NCBI GenBank assembly: GCA_029339505.1
Contig: JAQISU010000115.1
Coordinates: 4,126,001-4,190,000 of the forward strand
Direction: 5' to 3'
Source of the DNA: Unio delphinus
Lineage: Eukaryota; Mollusca; Bivalvia; Unionida; Unionidae
Length of the DNA stretch: 64,000 bases
The notes under the pieces are model-generated. The model made no database searches and had not been told where the DNA came from. It saw only the letters and a list, made by a program, of their open reading frames with translations. Positions 12,321-24,469 of this stretch are shown piece after piece (within the stretch, counting starts at the first letter, position 1; every line of letters begins with the position of its first letter). The position numbers and the translations under genes were made by a program.

Positions 12321-13426
12321 TATACAGTATCTAGTTGAAATAAGGATCGTATGTACGTAAATCAATGTATTCTGCGGTCCAATTGTAAAATCAGTTACTT
12401 AAACATACTTGTCATAACCGAGGTAACCCCAAGCTGAGTCGTCTGCTTGAATCCAAAATGTAAAAATATCGATTCAACATTCAGTCCAATTATAAAGATG
12501 ACAGGATAAACATATTCTAAATTTGTAAATTTGTTTTATACCGTTGAAAACAAAGTCACACCGAGCAAAAACTGTAAAATACTCAGTGAAGATGAGTTAA
12601 GATTACAGCGATCCAAGAGGATTCGGTTTATAAGGCTATTTATTTGGAGCAAAGAATTTCGTTAATTTATCGCTTTCCTTAATAAAAAAAATTACTATAT
12701 TGAATGACTTATCAAAAAGATCAGCAATGCGGTTAAAATGTTTTATTTTAACACGAAATCAATTTATTTCTAAACTTCCTCAAAGCTACCAAATTTTCCA
12801 AAACGTCCAGTCGTTTTCAACCGATGGCTAACGTGTCGCACAGTCGGAACGAACTAAAAAGGGTCATGGTTAGGACTATTACTGCTTTCACAGGTGAATA
12901 TCTTGCAAATAAGACACAATCTCATCCATTAGAAACGTCTTTCATTACGGAAGAGACAGTCAGAATTTATCCTTAACAAGAGTGCTTAGAAAAGCAAGAC
13001 TTTGGTGAAGACAGATTTTATACGTAGTTTAATTTAGCAAAAACGATTTCTCACAAAGCGGTTTATTTATCTTTATGAAATCATTTGAGACACTTGTGCC
13101 AAGTTTTGCAAGATCTTTTGACGAGATGAGTCAGAGACTACGTATATATAAACTTAATATAACAGACTTGGTCCTGACCTGAATTTCACCAATTTTAAGA
13201 GAATCGGTACTAAAACTTTTGTATAGATTCCAGCATTCTGATCCACTGATATATTAGTATAGGCTTTTGAATAATGAATGTTTAATGTCTCAACTTAAAC
13301 ATTAAACTTTTGTTGGGAAACTGTGCTTAAAATCATAAAACTCTGACCGTAACTTAGAGATTAAGTTTCCGCTTCCTGACAGTCACCAGTGACTTTCGAA
13401 TAGTAAGTTTGATTAGTCAACGCAAA
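12321..13426. other. No recognisable feature
   Basis: AT-rich, apparently unique sequence. No open frame longer than about 60 codons and no repeat were seen. Confidence 0.5.
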
Positions 13427-13429
13427 GTC

Positions 13430-13433
<4 letters not shown>

Positions 13434-13474
<41 letters not shown>

Positions 13475-13711
13475 GTTTAACACCATTTTTCAGCACAATA
13501 TAGGCTATACATGGCGGCCAGTATTATTGGTGGAGGCAGAACCCGGACAAACCCCGGAAAGAACCACCGACCCACGAGAAGCTACTGGCAAGCTTTCTCA
13601 CATAACTACATTTGCCGAATCTTAGACTCGAACACACGCAGACACAGGTGAGATGGCAGTGGTCCGTAACGGAGAGCGCTTTTAAGACCACTCGGCCACT
13701 CGGCGCCCCAC
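13434..13711 (-). mobile_element. SINE family A, full length with A-tail and TSD
   Basis: The best-preserved family A copy, on the minus strand. It has a tRNA-like head at about 13711-13620 with A box and B box (ttcgagtct-like), the conserved body, and a 3' end that runs into about 38 A residues (T on the plus strand, 13434-13471). The 7-bp repeat gtctcaa flanks it at 13427-13433 and 13712-13718, consistent with target-primed insertion. The long pure A-tail suggests a young copy. Confidence 0.93.
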
Positions 13712-13718
13712 GTCTCAA

Positions 13719-14617
13719 GTTCAACCTGAGTCTAAATGTTGATGTGATCTCAAGAACTGATATGGCGAGGAAAAGCAGGATTCGAAACTCTTATTATCAG
13801 TTTTCTCAATCTCCTGCAAAATTCTATATCCTTAATTGTTTGTGTCTGTTAATATATAAACACTAACATTTCGAAAAATCAATTACTCAAATAATCGGAC
13901 TCACAAGATCGATTTGTCCAGTAAAACCGTAATACATTTATTATGTGCACGGCCTCAAATAGTAGCAAGTACCGAAAACTGAAACCAAATGCTCTTACAG
14001 GCGGAGCTTGGATTTTTAGCAGTTCTAATGTACAGCATTAGTCTTTACATCGTTATGTTAAGGTGGCGTAATACAAGGTAAGTAGAGCGTGAAACGCCAA
14101 ATGTAATCGATCCATTGAAATTAGTCCGTATGGTAGGTCTAGTTTCCCGTATGGGCCTGCCTCATTCAATAATCCTACTTAGTTTTTTTACTTGTTGTTT
14201 TTTTTAACGGCCAAATAATTCGTTATGTGTATACGATATTGGGCTAGTTCTCGTTAATAATATGCACTTGAACAGTAAAAATGCCGACACCCCGTGTGCG
14301 TGACACAAGAAGAAATCTTATCCAGATTATAAACGCCAATTACTTTCACGCCTATTTCGTTTCACTAAAACGTATGATGTCTTATAAATTTTGTTGATCC
14401 TTCCGAACCTTTCATGGGCTTTTTAATAGATATAACGTCGTGTTGAGTGGGGTTCTGCAAAATAGTCCCAAGCTACATGTTAATTATAACTCTATGATTC
14501 AACGTCATTCTTTTCGCGAGAAAGAGAGAGAGAGAGAGAAAAAATATGGATTTGAAGGCAAAAAAAACACAAATGCAGATAATTCTGTTTAAATTAATTT
14601 ACATGTCTGTGAGTTTA
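13719..14617. other. No recognisable feature
   Basis: Unique-looking AT-rich sequence with a short GA run at about 14524-14540. Confidence 0.5.
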
Positions 14618-14621
14618 ATAT

Positions 14622-14676
<55 letters not shown>
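14618..14676. repeat. (TTTA)n microsatellite
   Basis: About 15 tetranucleotide units. They account for the Leu-Phe-Ile-Tyr repeat in the 85-aa frame that crosses it. Confidence 0.97.
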
Positions 14677-14830
14677 TATACACACCTGGGATACTTTCAT
14701 TTTCAACACAAATAGCTTTTTTAAATCTCTGCAACAGCATATTTTGTGGTTACCTCGTCCTATCTATATTGGTATTTTCTTACTTAACTTGAACTTATCT
14801 TAGAGACATGGATATTGTGTTATGAAGCTT

Positions 14831-15650
14831 GGCATTCTACCAAGTAAGGTTATATTTCACAGAATTAAATTACAACGGAGAAAAGAAGGAAAAAAAACAC
14901 CGGTTTAACGTCGGTAAGATGATTTGTGTCTGTTTCATAACTCAGGTTTTCATTCTGTCGCGTCTGCCTAAGTCGAGTGGTTTCTCGAGTCTCCACGTTT
15001 TTGTTTTCCTTGCTTATTTTGAACTCGAATGGCATGAAAGTACGGGTTAGATATCGCATTACACTGTACGCCATTATAAACACCGAGTCGTGATCAGCAT
15101 ACTCTACATATTGATTAACGATTCTGATGTGAGAAATATGATGTGTATACAAGTCTACCCGCTATAATAAGTGCACGTCCGATACAAGAAAGAGACACCT
15201 TGAAATTGAAACATACCTTCACACCTGGACAAACAAACGTACAGCAGACAACGGGTACGGTAACCACTCCCAGACGTAAGAGGCAACGGCACATTAAATA
15301 GAGATTCCATCACTCTGTGTCAGTGAAAATGTATCAAAAATGATTCCAAGTATTTCTCTGTAGCAACAGCGATTGTGGAATTGGAATTTGTGGACCTAGG
15401 CATTCTGTTCGAATATTATTTCATGTCTTGATATTGGTATATGAGCTGAAAGTACATGGAATTATATTTGTTGGATGTAAAGCGGTAAACCGTGTGTTAG
15501 TTAAAAGTGTGTAATTAATGGATTTAACAAATAATATGTTATTTTCAATCAGGAACCTATCTAGCCCGTGATTCCATCAAGGATATTGGACCATACTTCA
15601 GGTATGTTTTCAATTTACTAATCGAACTAACTTGATCATACTTATTAGTC
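14831..15650 (+). repeat. Diverged paralogous segment, copy 1 of 2
   Basis: Collinear similarity to 47392-48260: 'cattctacc...aggttatatttca...gaattaaatta.aacggag' at the left, 'cataa.tcag' with 'gagtggtt' in the middle, and 'aaggatattg' followed by a donor-like 'gtatgt' at the right (15602 here, 48195 there). The distance between matches is nearly the same in both copies (about 770 and 803 bp). The two short frames inside (73 aa plus, 95 aa minus) are not conserved in the other copy. It could be an old dispersed repeat or a duplicated 5' gene region ending at a splice donor. Confidence 0.55.
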
Positions 15651-16262
15651 GTTATCCCCTTTCCTTGTCGAAGGTTTGGAAAACGATAGACTGTGAATTC
15701 TGTCAGCAAGTGCTATCAAGTACGTCTGATAATTCTAGAGAGGACAGAAGCCTAACGTGATAGGTAAGGACTAAATGTCATATGGCATATTACGAGAAGC
15801 TACTTTTAAAATGGGCGGTGACTTGAAAGCTCAACATCGGAAACTAAACTCGTTTCTTATGTATGAGGCGCCATCGCGGACAAAAGCTTGTCCAATGAGA
15901 AAGTTGCAGTTGAAATTTTGATGTCGTTTGTCAAGAAATCCAATATCACGTGTTGGATCAAATTGCATGTCTTTAAAGTTCCATTTTCTAGATCGAGATT
16001 TTAGATTTTAATGTTGAATTATACAGTGGTGGTTTAAAGTTCTGTTTTCTATCTCAACGTTTTACAGTGTATATGTTATGAAATGTTCTGTTATTTGGGT
16101 TGTTATTAGCTTTTCATAACCTTTTTCTCATTTCTTGTTATGAGAAGGAATTACTCGCAAGTTAGGAAGCGTCGATATCCATGGTGAGAGAGAGAGAGAG
16201 AGAAGAAGAAAGAGTTCAGACTCTCTTAAAAGAGTGTCGCGGCGATGATAAGACAGCTGCCT
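15651..16262. other. No gene; short GA microsatellite
   Basis: AT-rich sequence with a GA run at 16186-16203. A GA run also follows the paralogous segment at 48474, so the duplication may extend this far. Confidence 0.45.
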
Positions 16263-16889
16263 CTGAAATGAAGAGCCAGACGTCAATTTTCTGCTGATAC
16301 GTAGAACTATATTTAAATATTCAACACACATATATACTACTACATTCTAGAAACACATCTAAAAGCTTTATAATAAAAATCCATGAAATTCATATTACAT
16401 TTTCATCATTAAGCTTTCCAACTTCATTGTATTCGTATAACTTCTGCACCTTAGAATATTATACAATAGTTAATTCTCAATCAATTTCAAGATAGCAAAA
16501 GTATTAAATGTAATAACAATTAATGCATTTTACTCATTTTAAAATATTAAGAATATTGATTTAGAATATATTGCTAGATATTATTCTTTCTTACTTAAGG
16601 AATACTTTATTTCAATCATTAAATCAAAACATGAAGTTGGTAGCGAATTCAACCTTTATAATAAAAATCACATAAATATAATTAAATAATAATTCTTTAG
16701 AACATTTAAACATTCCATTACGATATATTGTAAATAAAAGAATTCAATAGCAATGTTGCACACAAAACAATTTTACAATTAAAATCTCAATCATTAAAAA
16801 TACTTATTCCTAAAAGAAGTTATAACATATACAGTTCCTTACCTGAAATGAAGAGCCAGACGTCAATTTTCTGCTGATACGTAGAACTA
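16263..16889 (-). repeat. 47-bp perfect direct repeat pair around AT-rich spacer
   Basis: The same 47 bases (beginning 'ctgaaatgaagagccagacg', ending 'gtagaacta') occur at 16263-16309 and 16843-16889. They flank 533 bp of very AT-rich sequence. Identity is perfect within the repeat and ends sharply at both sides. On the minus strand the right copy runs into 'cag' plus 'gtaagg', a strong splice-donor match at 16842-16837, while the left copy continues into different sequence. Confidence 0.85.
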
Positions 16890-16924
16890 ATCTGACCTGA
16901 TTTGCGCAACTGTATTTATACATA
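16889..16924 (-). promoter_or_regulatory. Possible TATA box upstream of the repeated exon-like block
   Basis: On the minus strand a 'tataaata' motif at about 16913-16920 lies roughly 25-30 bp upstream of the 47-bp repeated block, which itself ends at a donor-like site. The spacing suits a TATA box and transcription start followed by a short first exon. The motif is seen; the promoter role is inference. Confidence 0.25.
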
Positions 16925-17574
16925 CTCGGCCAGATTCAGGGTTAGACAAGGTCATACACTCTACGCATCAGACAGAAAAATACTAACTCTTCCAACCGGT
17001 AAGAACCAGTTTCAGCAGGTGAAAATCACCTTATTTACGTCATAAGACTTAACTTTGTAGTTATTTATATTTGTTTAACGACGTCAGACCAAATATGGAT
17101 ATCCGTTAGTTGGAAGCCATCTTGCTTTTGTATCGTCCAGAAGTTTCTTAGAGAGAGATTACTCCACCTTCATTAACCGAATTGGATTTATGCCAATAAC
17201 TAGGTTAGAAACATATTTTTACTGATGGAACCTAGAACTGTAGCTGAGGTCTGTAAAATAGCATGTATTATGTTTTTCGTTATATGCTTCCACACAACTC
17301 TGTACATTGGCAAGCTTTAGTTATTTTTATTAGTCTTATGCAGTATGTCTATATACATTGCCTTTTTTCCACTTGCTCAGCAACCCTTCCTATTCTATAT
17401 AGTTGTGTTACAAAAACAAATGAAATTACCTTTAATATCTTTTACAATATAAACAAATAAAACATTACTTTAATACAATTCAAAGAAAATATCAATGTTT
17501 TTAATTTTACTAAAAATTCAATCCTAACATATAGTTAGATTTACACAGCGGTGGTTGAAATTCCAATATCATAT
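16925..17574. other. No recognisable feature
   Basis: AT-rich sequence up to the left TSD of the LTR. The 65-aa frame at 17263 shows no known similarity. Confidence 0.5.
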
Positions 17575-19235
17575 TGTCAGGAGTCTCGCGGGTCATGAGC
17601 GTTATTTGTATAATATTGTATAAGCCCCACTTGTCAAAGGGTCAGCGTTACGTCCCACTTTGTCAAGGGTATTGCACAACATATAATAACAACACTCTAA
17701 CCCACTCCCTTCTGATACTCGCTATCTAGGAGATAACCGCCCACAGTATAATTGCCCGGTTCGAGTATAGAATGTATATGGTAAACTGAGTTAATATATT
17801 GAACAAATAAACTACGAGCCCCCGTAAAGATAAATAAACAATTTAATCAAAGACATGCACAGTGAAATTTCCTTTCATTCGAAATACACGTGGTTTTAGA
17901 ATTAACTTTAACCGAATTACAAATAGATTGAATATAGAATTAAACAAATTTAGCCGTTCTATTACTTATAGTTAACTTCATCAGAGAATCGAGAGTTCAA
18001 TCAAATTCATCCGCGTTGTTCGATTTTCATGACCTGTTTCGTCGAACTGCGTTATCTGCTCACTCAAATGCTGATCCAGAGGTTCCTGCCTCTCGAGATA
18101 ATTTTCCCTCGTGGATGTACCGCTCGAACTCAGACTTGTCCTCTGTATCGATGTATGCCCCTCGCAACTTCTGCTTCACAATTTTCTTTTCCCGCCTTGT
18201 ACGTCCTCTATTTGGTACTGCACGTCTCTCCAAAAAATAAGCTAATTTCTTTCTTCCTTTCAAAAGAAAAGTAAATATCCTAAGTCTTTTCTTACACGAT
18301 AATAGCTGAGAATGTCCGCTTTAACTACACGTGTTCAGATCAATACAGCTAAACTACTTGTTAATTCGGTTTGCCTTGACCTAATACATTATACGCTGTC
18401 GCTAAATTATCTACGACATCAAAATTCGGTGAATTCACATGTATTCTTGTAAATCATTAATTAAAGTAAGACATTAAATCTTAGAACACAATCAATGTTC
18501 AAACAATATGATAAATTCAAGAATTAACATAACACTTCCGATCAATAACTCCACATAGTGTTTTTACGACATCAATTAACACTACGTCATTCTTAACTAC
18601 GAATTAATGTAAGAATTATAATTCAAAAGCACATTACTAAATTAATGTAACAAATGAAACTAATCATACAAATATATCGACAAATCATGCAGATCTGTAA
18701 CAAAGAAACATTATATTAATTACATCACAATAAGCGTGGATTTGGAGACAAATAGCTCGTGTTTTTGGTGCGCCTCTCAACCATTGGTTTTTGGCGGTCT
18801 TTTTGGTCTATTTTTACGGAGGTACTTCTCTAAAATACTCTCCGGAGTCTTTATTCCAAAAATAATTCTACACTGTCCTCTCTTGCAGAGGAATTTTCAA
18901 GACTGAATTATAATTTCTCTAGTAAGATATTATATTCTAAAGATTTCTCGTATAAAACACACCCCTTATTCTCGCGCTTTCCTTTGAAAGTCGCTTACAT
19001 CAGCGTGTCAAGATGACACACTTTGGTTTTAAGTAACACCTTGTCTGTTTAAAGTCAAACCCTTGACACTTTCGTGTCACGGCGGTCAGTACTGCTCTAA
19101 ACAAACACAGTTAATGGGTGAACCGATTATACCAGTATCTCACTGTGCAGAATGTGTCTCATAAATCTAACAAATGGCTGCTGGCTAGAACTAATAGTTA
19201 TTTAATAGATTCGACCGAAAATTTGGCACTTTACA
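17575..19235. mobile_element. Probable solo LTR (1,661 bp), copy 1
   Basis: The element begins 'tgtcagga' and ends 'cactttaca', the TG...CA boundary of an LTR retrotransposon. It is flanked by the perfect 5-bp repeat catat (17570-17574 and 19236-19240). It is homologous along its length to 26854-28012: shared blocks include 'cgtaaagataaataaa' near 17824, 'aaatttagccgtt' near 17945, 'ctctcttgcagagg' near 18880 and 'aatttggcactt' at the end. There is no gag-pol and no second LTR, so a solo LTR left by recombination is the simplest reading. The short overlapping frames at 18016-18274 fall inside it and differ in the other copy. About 450 bp of AT-rich sequence (roughly 18290-18750) is absent from copy 2. 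Orientation is not determined. Confidence 0.83.
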
Positions 19236-19240
19236 CATAT

Positions 19241-19914
19241 GTCGAGAATCCCTAATTCACAAGTTGTGTGTAGAAGTTTGTGATGAAAATGCCATATCAC
19301 TTGGCAAGTATTTTGATATTTTCTGTTGAATTTCTATGCAACGAGACGCAGCCTCCTTGTTTACAAATAATGCGGTCAGTATACGATAGTGACCTCTAGC
19401 AAAGAAATTCATAGTAATTCTCGACCTATGAATGGTAAGTTTCAAACTGTAAATGCATGAATTATCCTTGCGCTTCACAACTGAAAAAACGAATTATGTA
19501 TCTTAATAATCGATATTATTTTAAATTGTTAAAGTGGACGTTGTGTAATGTTACTTTTAACACCAACACATCATTTCACCATATACAAATAGCAATTCTG
19601 ACAAGCACAATTATAAGTCCAACCATCACTGTATAATTCAACAGATACAATGTAAAAGCTCAGCATACGAAATAGAACAACATGTTAATTTGAAACTCTC
19701 GACATGTGACATTAATATTTCAAGCATTAACGTCTACCTCGTTCCCACAGAAATTTGATTTGACATGTGTGGGTAATTTTTCTTTTTTAAGGCTGAAAAT
19801 ATTCATTTATCAGAGAATATAAAAAATGGCGATTTTCCTAAACTTTAACATTGATAAATGTCATCTTCCAAGAGCTCTTTCTGGATAGAATGATAGTACT
19901 GATACATTAGTCAG
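19241..19914. other. No recognisable feature
   Basis: AT-rich sequence between the LTR and the 21-bp array. The minus-strand 73-aa frame at 19257 lacks any motif. Confidence 0.5.
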
Positions 19915-20728
19915 TGGAGTACTAAATTAGATATAGGGAGTACTAAATTAGATATTGGTAGTACTAAATTAGATATAGGGAGTACTAAATTAGATATAGG
20001 GAGTACTATATTAGATATAGGTAGTACTAAATTAATATAGGGAGTACTAAATTAAATATAGGTAGTACTAAATTAGATATATATTGTTTGTACTAGATTA
20101 GATCCATAGAGTATTAAATTAGATATCTGGAGTACTTAATTAGATATTTCTTGCACTAAATTAGACTTAGGGAGTACTAAATTATATATTGGTAGTACTA
20201 AATGAGATCTATGGAGTACTAAATTAGATCTATGGAGTACTAAGTTAGATATATTGAGTACTAAATTAGATCTATGGAGTACTAAATTAAATATATGGAG
20301 TACTAAATTAATATAGGGAGTACTAAATTAGATATTGGTTGTACTAAATTAGATCTATGGAGTACTAAATTAGAAATAGGGTGTACTATATTAAATATAG
20401 GAGGTACTAAATTAGATATATTGAGTACTAAACTTGATATAGGGAGTACTAAATTTGATATAGGGAATACTAAATTAGATCTATGGAGTACTAAATTAAA
20501 TATAGGGAGTACTAAATTAATATAGGGAGTACTAAATTAGATATTGGTAGTACTAAATTAGATATATTGAGTACTAAATTAGATCAATGGAGTACTAAAT
20601 TAAATCTATGGAGTACTAAATTAATATAGGGAGTACTATATTAGATATTGGGAGTTCTAAATTATATATTGGGAGTACTAAATTCTATATAGAGAGTACA
20701 AAACTAGATTAGGGAGTACATTATCAAA
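19915..20728. repeat. 21-bp minisatellite, about 38 diverged copies
   Basis: Units of about 21 bp built on 'gagtactaaattagatatag'. The unit has variants (atctatgg, atattgg, atagg) and occasional 2-bp deletions. Variants recur in blocks, for example 'atctatggagtactaaatta' followed by 'atatagggagtactaaatta', which hints at higher-order duplication. Confidence 0.93.
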
Positions 20729-20895
20729 TATACGAATACTTTTTATCTTTGACCTCTCCGAATGTCAGTAGAGGGTACGATAGTGTTGCTAGAGCAAGGA
20801 GTGAGGCGGATGTGTTGACTGTTTGAGGTCTAAATATAAACGGTGCATTTTAGATTTGTTCATACAATACAAATTTCTTCCTCATTGTTCTAGCA

Positions 20896-21028
20896 CAGTG
20901 GTTCCCAAACTTGTTTGGGCCACCGCCCCTACAGTAACCTCAGCGCCCCCACCTTACCCCTTAAACAGTATTTTTCAGCATTAGCACATCATTGGTAATC
21001 CCACCCCACCCCTTTTTTTAAACCACTG
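20896..21028. mobile_element. hAT-type MITE with 'cagtggttcccaaac' end
   Basis: The left end is 'cagtggttcccaaac' and the right end 'aaaccactg' is the inverted complement of its outer 9 bases. The interior has 'cgcccc'-rich segments typical of this hAT group. An 8-bp TSD is not clear (ttctagca against ctccagta, 5 of 8), so the copy is probably old. Confidence 0.65.
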
Positions 21029-21047
21029 CTCCAGTAGACGTTGTTTT

Positions 21048-21269
21048 GAGTTAACGCCATTTTTCAGCACATGATATGCTATACATGATGGCCAGAATAA
21101 CTAGTGAAGCATAACCCGGGAAAACCCCAGTAAGAACCAGCGACCCATGGGAAGCTACTGGCAAGTTTTCTCACATAGGTCGAGCTCGTGACTTTAATCA
21201 ACGCGGACAGAGGTGGGTTGGCAGTGATCGGTAACTGCGAGCGCTCCAGACCATTCGACGGGGACCCAC
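21048..21269 (-). mobile_element. SINE family A copy
   Basis: Minus-strand match to the body ('gaagctactggcaag' and 'acatgatggccag' on the plus strand), the 3' end ('gttaacgccatttttcagc') and a decayed tRNA-like head at about 21180-21265. It starts about 20 bp after the hAT MITE. No A-tail is visible. Confidence 0.8.
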
Positions 21270-22935
21270 TTTTAATAGTTTCATAATCTCGAAGGCAGAC
21301 TCAAATATGTTTGTAACTAAAACTGTTCTTTTTTTAATAATACAATTTTATATCCCATAATTCTTAATAATAATCCTTTATGCCAACATATATTACATGT
21401 GTCACGGAAATAACATACAGAAATGTATGTTCTTCTGTTGTATTACGCATTGAAGGGCGAATATCTACGAGGTGACAAGAATAGAGAGGCCTGGCAAATA
21501 ACGCCATTTATATATTTTTTCACAGGAGTTGTTCAGATGGAAATAATTCTAAATGTGTTTTAGGGCTTTTCTTCTAAAGGTCATAACGAACTTTTTGTCG
21601 AGTGATGTGTGTCGATGAGATATATTACCATCTTAATTATTTGTCAACGATTATCAATATATTTTCATCGATTAATGAAAGCCTTAATAGAGATAAGTAT
21701 CTTCTTTGTAAAATATGTTAGCTACCCTATTCAACAGTTCTCTTCTTCTTACGATAGCTCCATGGCAAGCACTGTCGTGCCAGATGATAAAAAAGAGATG
21801 TATTCATGACGAAAGTTATAATGACAACATTTGTAAGGGGTTTATCCACCAAATACACGGGCCGCCATCATTTGTTTCCTTTTATTAATTTTATTAGAAA
21901 ACCGGTTATGCAGCTTATTTTTTTTTCATTTCCTTCAATAACGTTGTAAAAAAAAATATTAAATACAACGCCGTTACAACAACAGAAAATATTATTTTTG
22001 GGATCTGACAGCATATCCTTGATGTTACCCGTCAGCAATTTATAAATATTAAAATTTTCGAGGAACTCTAACAGGTGTTCTTAATAAATTAAACATACCA
22101 ATTACCTTATACAAGTATTGCTCTGTTTTGAATGTTGACCGATATTTTGTCTCACACAATAATGACTCCAATTAAAAAATTGTCTGGTCTGTAGACATTG
22201 AGGTGCCTCATAAATGTACCCATCCCATCCAATTTGTGTATTCATCATTCAGGTAAACGTACAACTGCAATTTAATCACAAACAATTTAGACGTTTACAA
22301 AAATATTTCATTGACGCATTTAGCTGAATGACAAGAACGAAAGAACTCCCTCAATATGGAAGCTTCGAAAAATCAGCTATTAAATATAAATTATTAATTT
22401 AACTTACAATTTTATTTTCGCAAAGTTCTGATTTATCCACATCTGTATAAAATCTTTAGAACATGGTACTATAAAACATTTTGAACCCCGGTGCACGTGG
22501 TAATTATGCATATACCCTGATACGTACCACGGTATACCGCAAATGTAATTAAAAAAAAACAATTTAAAATTACTGGGGCAGGGTATTGTGATTTTTTTCT
22601 CTCCTAATTCCCGGCCCTCAAATCTCTGTAAAATATCTTGCTCGAATGAATAGCAGAATAACTCTTTATATTATCTGAAACAAGTTAATTATCTTGAGAT
22701 AAAAGAAAATAAAACAGTCTGGTTGGTTAGCAGAGACCCTCACCCGCCATCCACCGAAAATAAAATGGTCATTATATATATATAATCGATAACACTAGTT
22801 TTCAAGACATTTAACAACCGTATAGGTCTTAGAAATATATCAAGCACATTTTGACCACAATATCACATCCGTTGTAAGCCAGAACACCATCCTCACTTCC
22901 AGATAGCATTAATTCTAGCCCATTCTCCGATTTGT
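21270..22935. other. No recognisable feature
   Basis: About 1.7 kb of AT-rich, apparently unique sequence. The 66-aa frame at 21609-21809 has no domain. A short palindromic TA run ('atatatatataatcgat') lies near 22775. Confidence 0.5.
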
Positions 22936-23250
22936 ATTTTTTTAACGTATCTTTATAACAATTTGAGTCATATCGCTACGATGTCTGCAGTGTGGCAATT
23001 CATAGTTTGGTGTAGCACTGGGGCATCATGCCGCAGACATGTAACATACTACTAGCATGATGTCCCACCCAGTCACATTATCCTGACACCAGGCCGACCA
23101 GTCCTCACACTAACCTCTTAATATGCAGAGTGCCAAGGGTAGCATCTGCTAATACCATTTTATTTGTCTTTGGAATGATTCGACTGGGGTTCGAACCCGC
23201 GACCTCCCGCACCCGCGGCGGACGTTCTAAACACATGCCACTGGAGCGGT
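22936..23250 (-). mobile_element. SINE family B, near full length
   Basis: A second tRNA-derived family, on the minus strand. The tRNA-like head is at about 23250-23165: the plus strand shows the reverse complement of a B box ('ggggttcgaacccgcgac') and of an A box near 23225-23245. The core carries 'gactggtcggcctggtgtca' (minus sense), and the 3' end has an inverted pair, 'atgtctgcagtgtgg' and 'ccgcagacat' on the plus strand. The same layout recurs at 34237, 44329 and 45967. No TSD is obvious. Confidence 0.85.
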
Positions 23251-24045
23251 GACTTGCATGTCTACTCAGTTACCCAAGCCCGTCTTCCTGATTTATATAG
23301 ACACTTGTATTGCCGAGCTAATTTTAAATCACTTAATTATTTACCTGTAATCCCGCATCTAGGTTCGTACGGGTTCTTATACTCAATAATATAAAACCAG
23401 TTGTAAATAAAATAAATAAACGGTTTTAAAAAATGGTATGACAGGTAGCTGTTACGACACATAATATAACGTAAAGGCATTGATAACATATACTACGGTT
23501 TTATTGTACAACGAAACATGCACAAATTCGACTACCGCATGATGCGTCGATGTCTGATTTTATCACTCGCTGATGACAATTCTCATTTCTTCTCAGTCTG
23601 AACGTTGAACTTTGAACTAATCCCGAAAATTACCTGTCACATTCTTTGTTCTGACCTGTCGTGTTCTTTCATCTGTTCTTAATTTTATGACTGTCTTTGA
23701 TCCATTCCAAATTAATTTTGTGACCATCTTTGATCCATCCATTCCTGCCTAAGTTTGTGAATATCTTTTGTTCCATTCCTGTTTAATTTTATGGTCATCT
23801 TTGATCCCGATGACGGGGTTTTCTCTTCGGAAAAGAAGGATACGTCTTCCTTTGCAAAACCCATAACGATTGGAGATTTATGCACGGTACCTATGCATCT
23901 GTTTCTAAGTAATACAAGTGTCTTCTCATGTTAATTATGCACTTTATTGATCAATTTCTGTCTTCTTTGAGAAATGTCTGGAACATTAAATTAAAATGTA
24001 GGAAATTAATTTTATACATTGTGTTACATTACATTAAAGTATTAT
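23251..24045. other. No gene; weak local repeat
   Basis: Contains a degenerate 45-50 bp repeat at about 23685-23805 ('gtctttgatccattcc...aattttgtgacc' motifs). Otherwise unremarkable. Confidence 0.45.
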
Positions 24046-24132
<87 letters not shown>

Positions 24133-24138
24133 GGAAGA

Positions 24139-24192
<54 letters not shown>

Positions 24193-24232
24193 GTTGTTGT
24201 TGTTATTGTTTTTGTTGGTGTTGGTGTTGTAG
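24046..24232. repeat. (TAA)n / (TTA)n inverted microsatellite, then (GTT)n
   Basis: About 90 bp of TAA repeats is followed, after 'ggaag', by about 55 bp of ATT repeats, giving two complementary arms, and then by GTT/GGT repeats. The poly-Asn/Tyr and poly-Ile frames are artefacts. Confidence 0.97.
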
Positions 24233-24469
24233 GCTTTCTGTCCAGTACATTTAAATAGCAAACATCATTTGTAAATATCCTAAGTAAAACTTACATTTTA
24301 ATAATTCTTCGTTGTCCTGGATTAGTCTGTATTTATGTGATCGTTCTGTATTAAATGTATATTTGGCAAACAAGAACAATTGGATTCCCTCTGCCAGAAA
24401 ACTCAGATATTGCAGTACTTAACTTTCTTTTCTCTTCCTTCTTTTTGTCCTTTTAGGAGGGGAGGCTGG

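Noticed and set aside
18016..18274. Overlapping 67-81 codon frames on both strands
   Set aside because: They lie inside the LTR and are not conserved in its homologue at 26854-28012.
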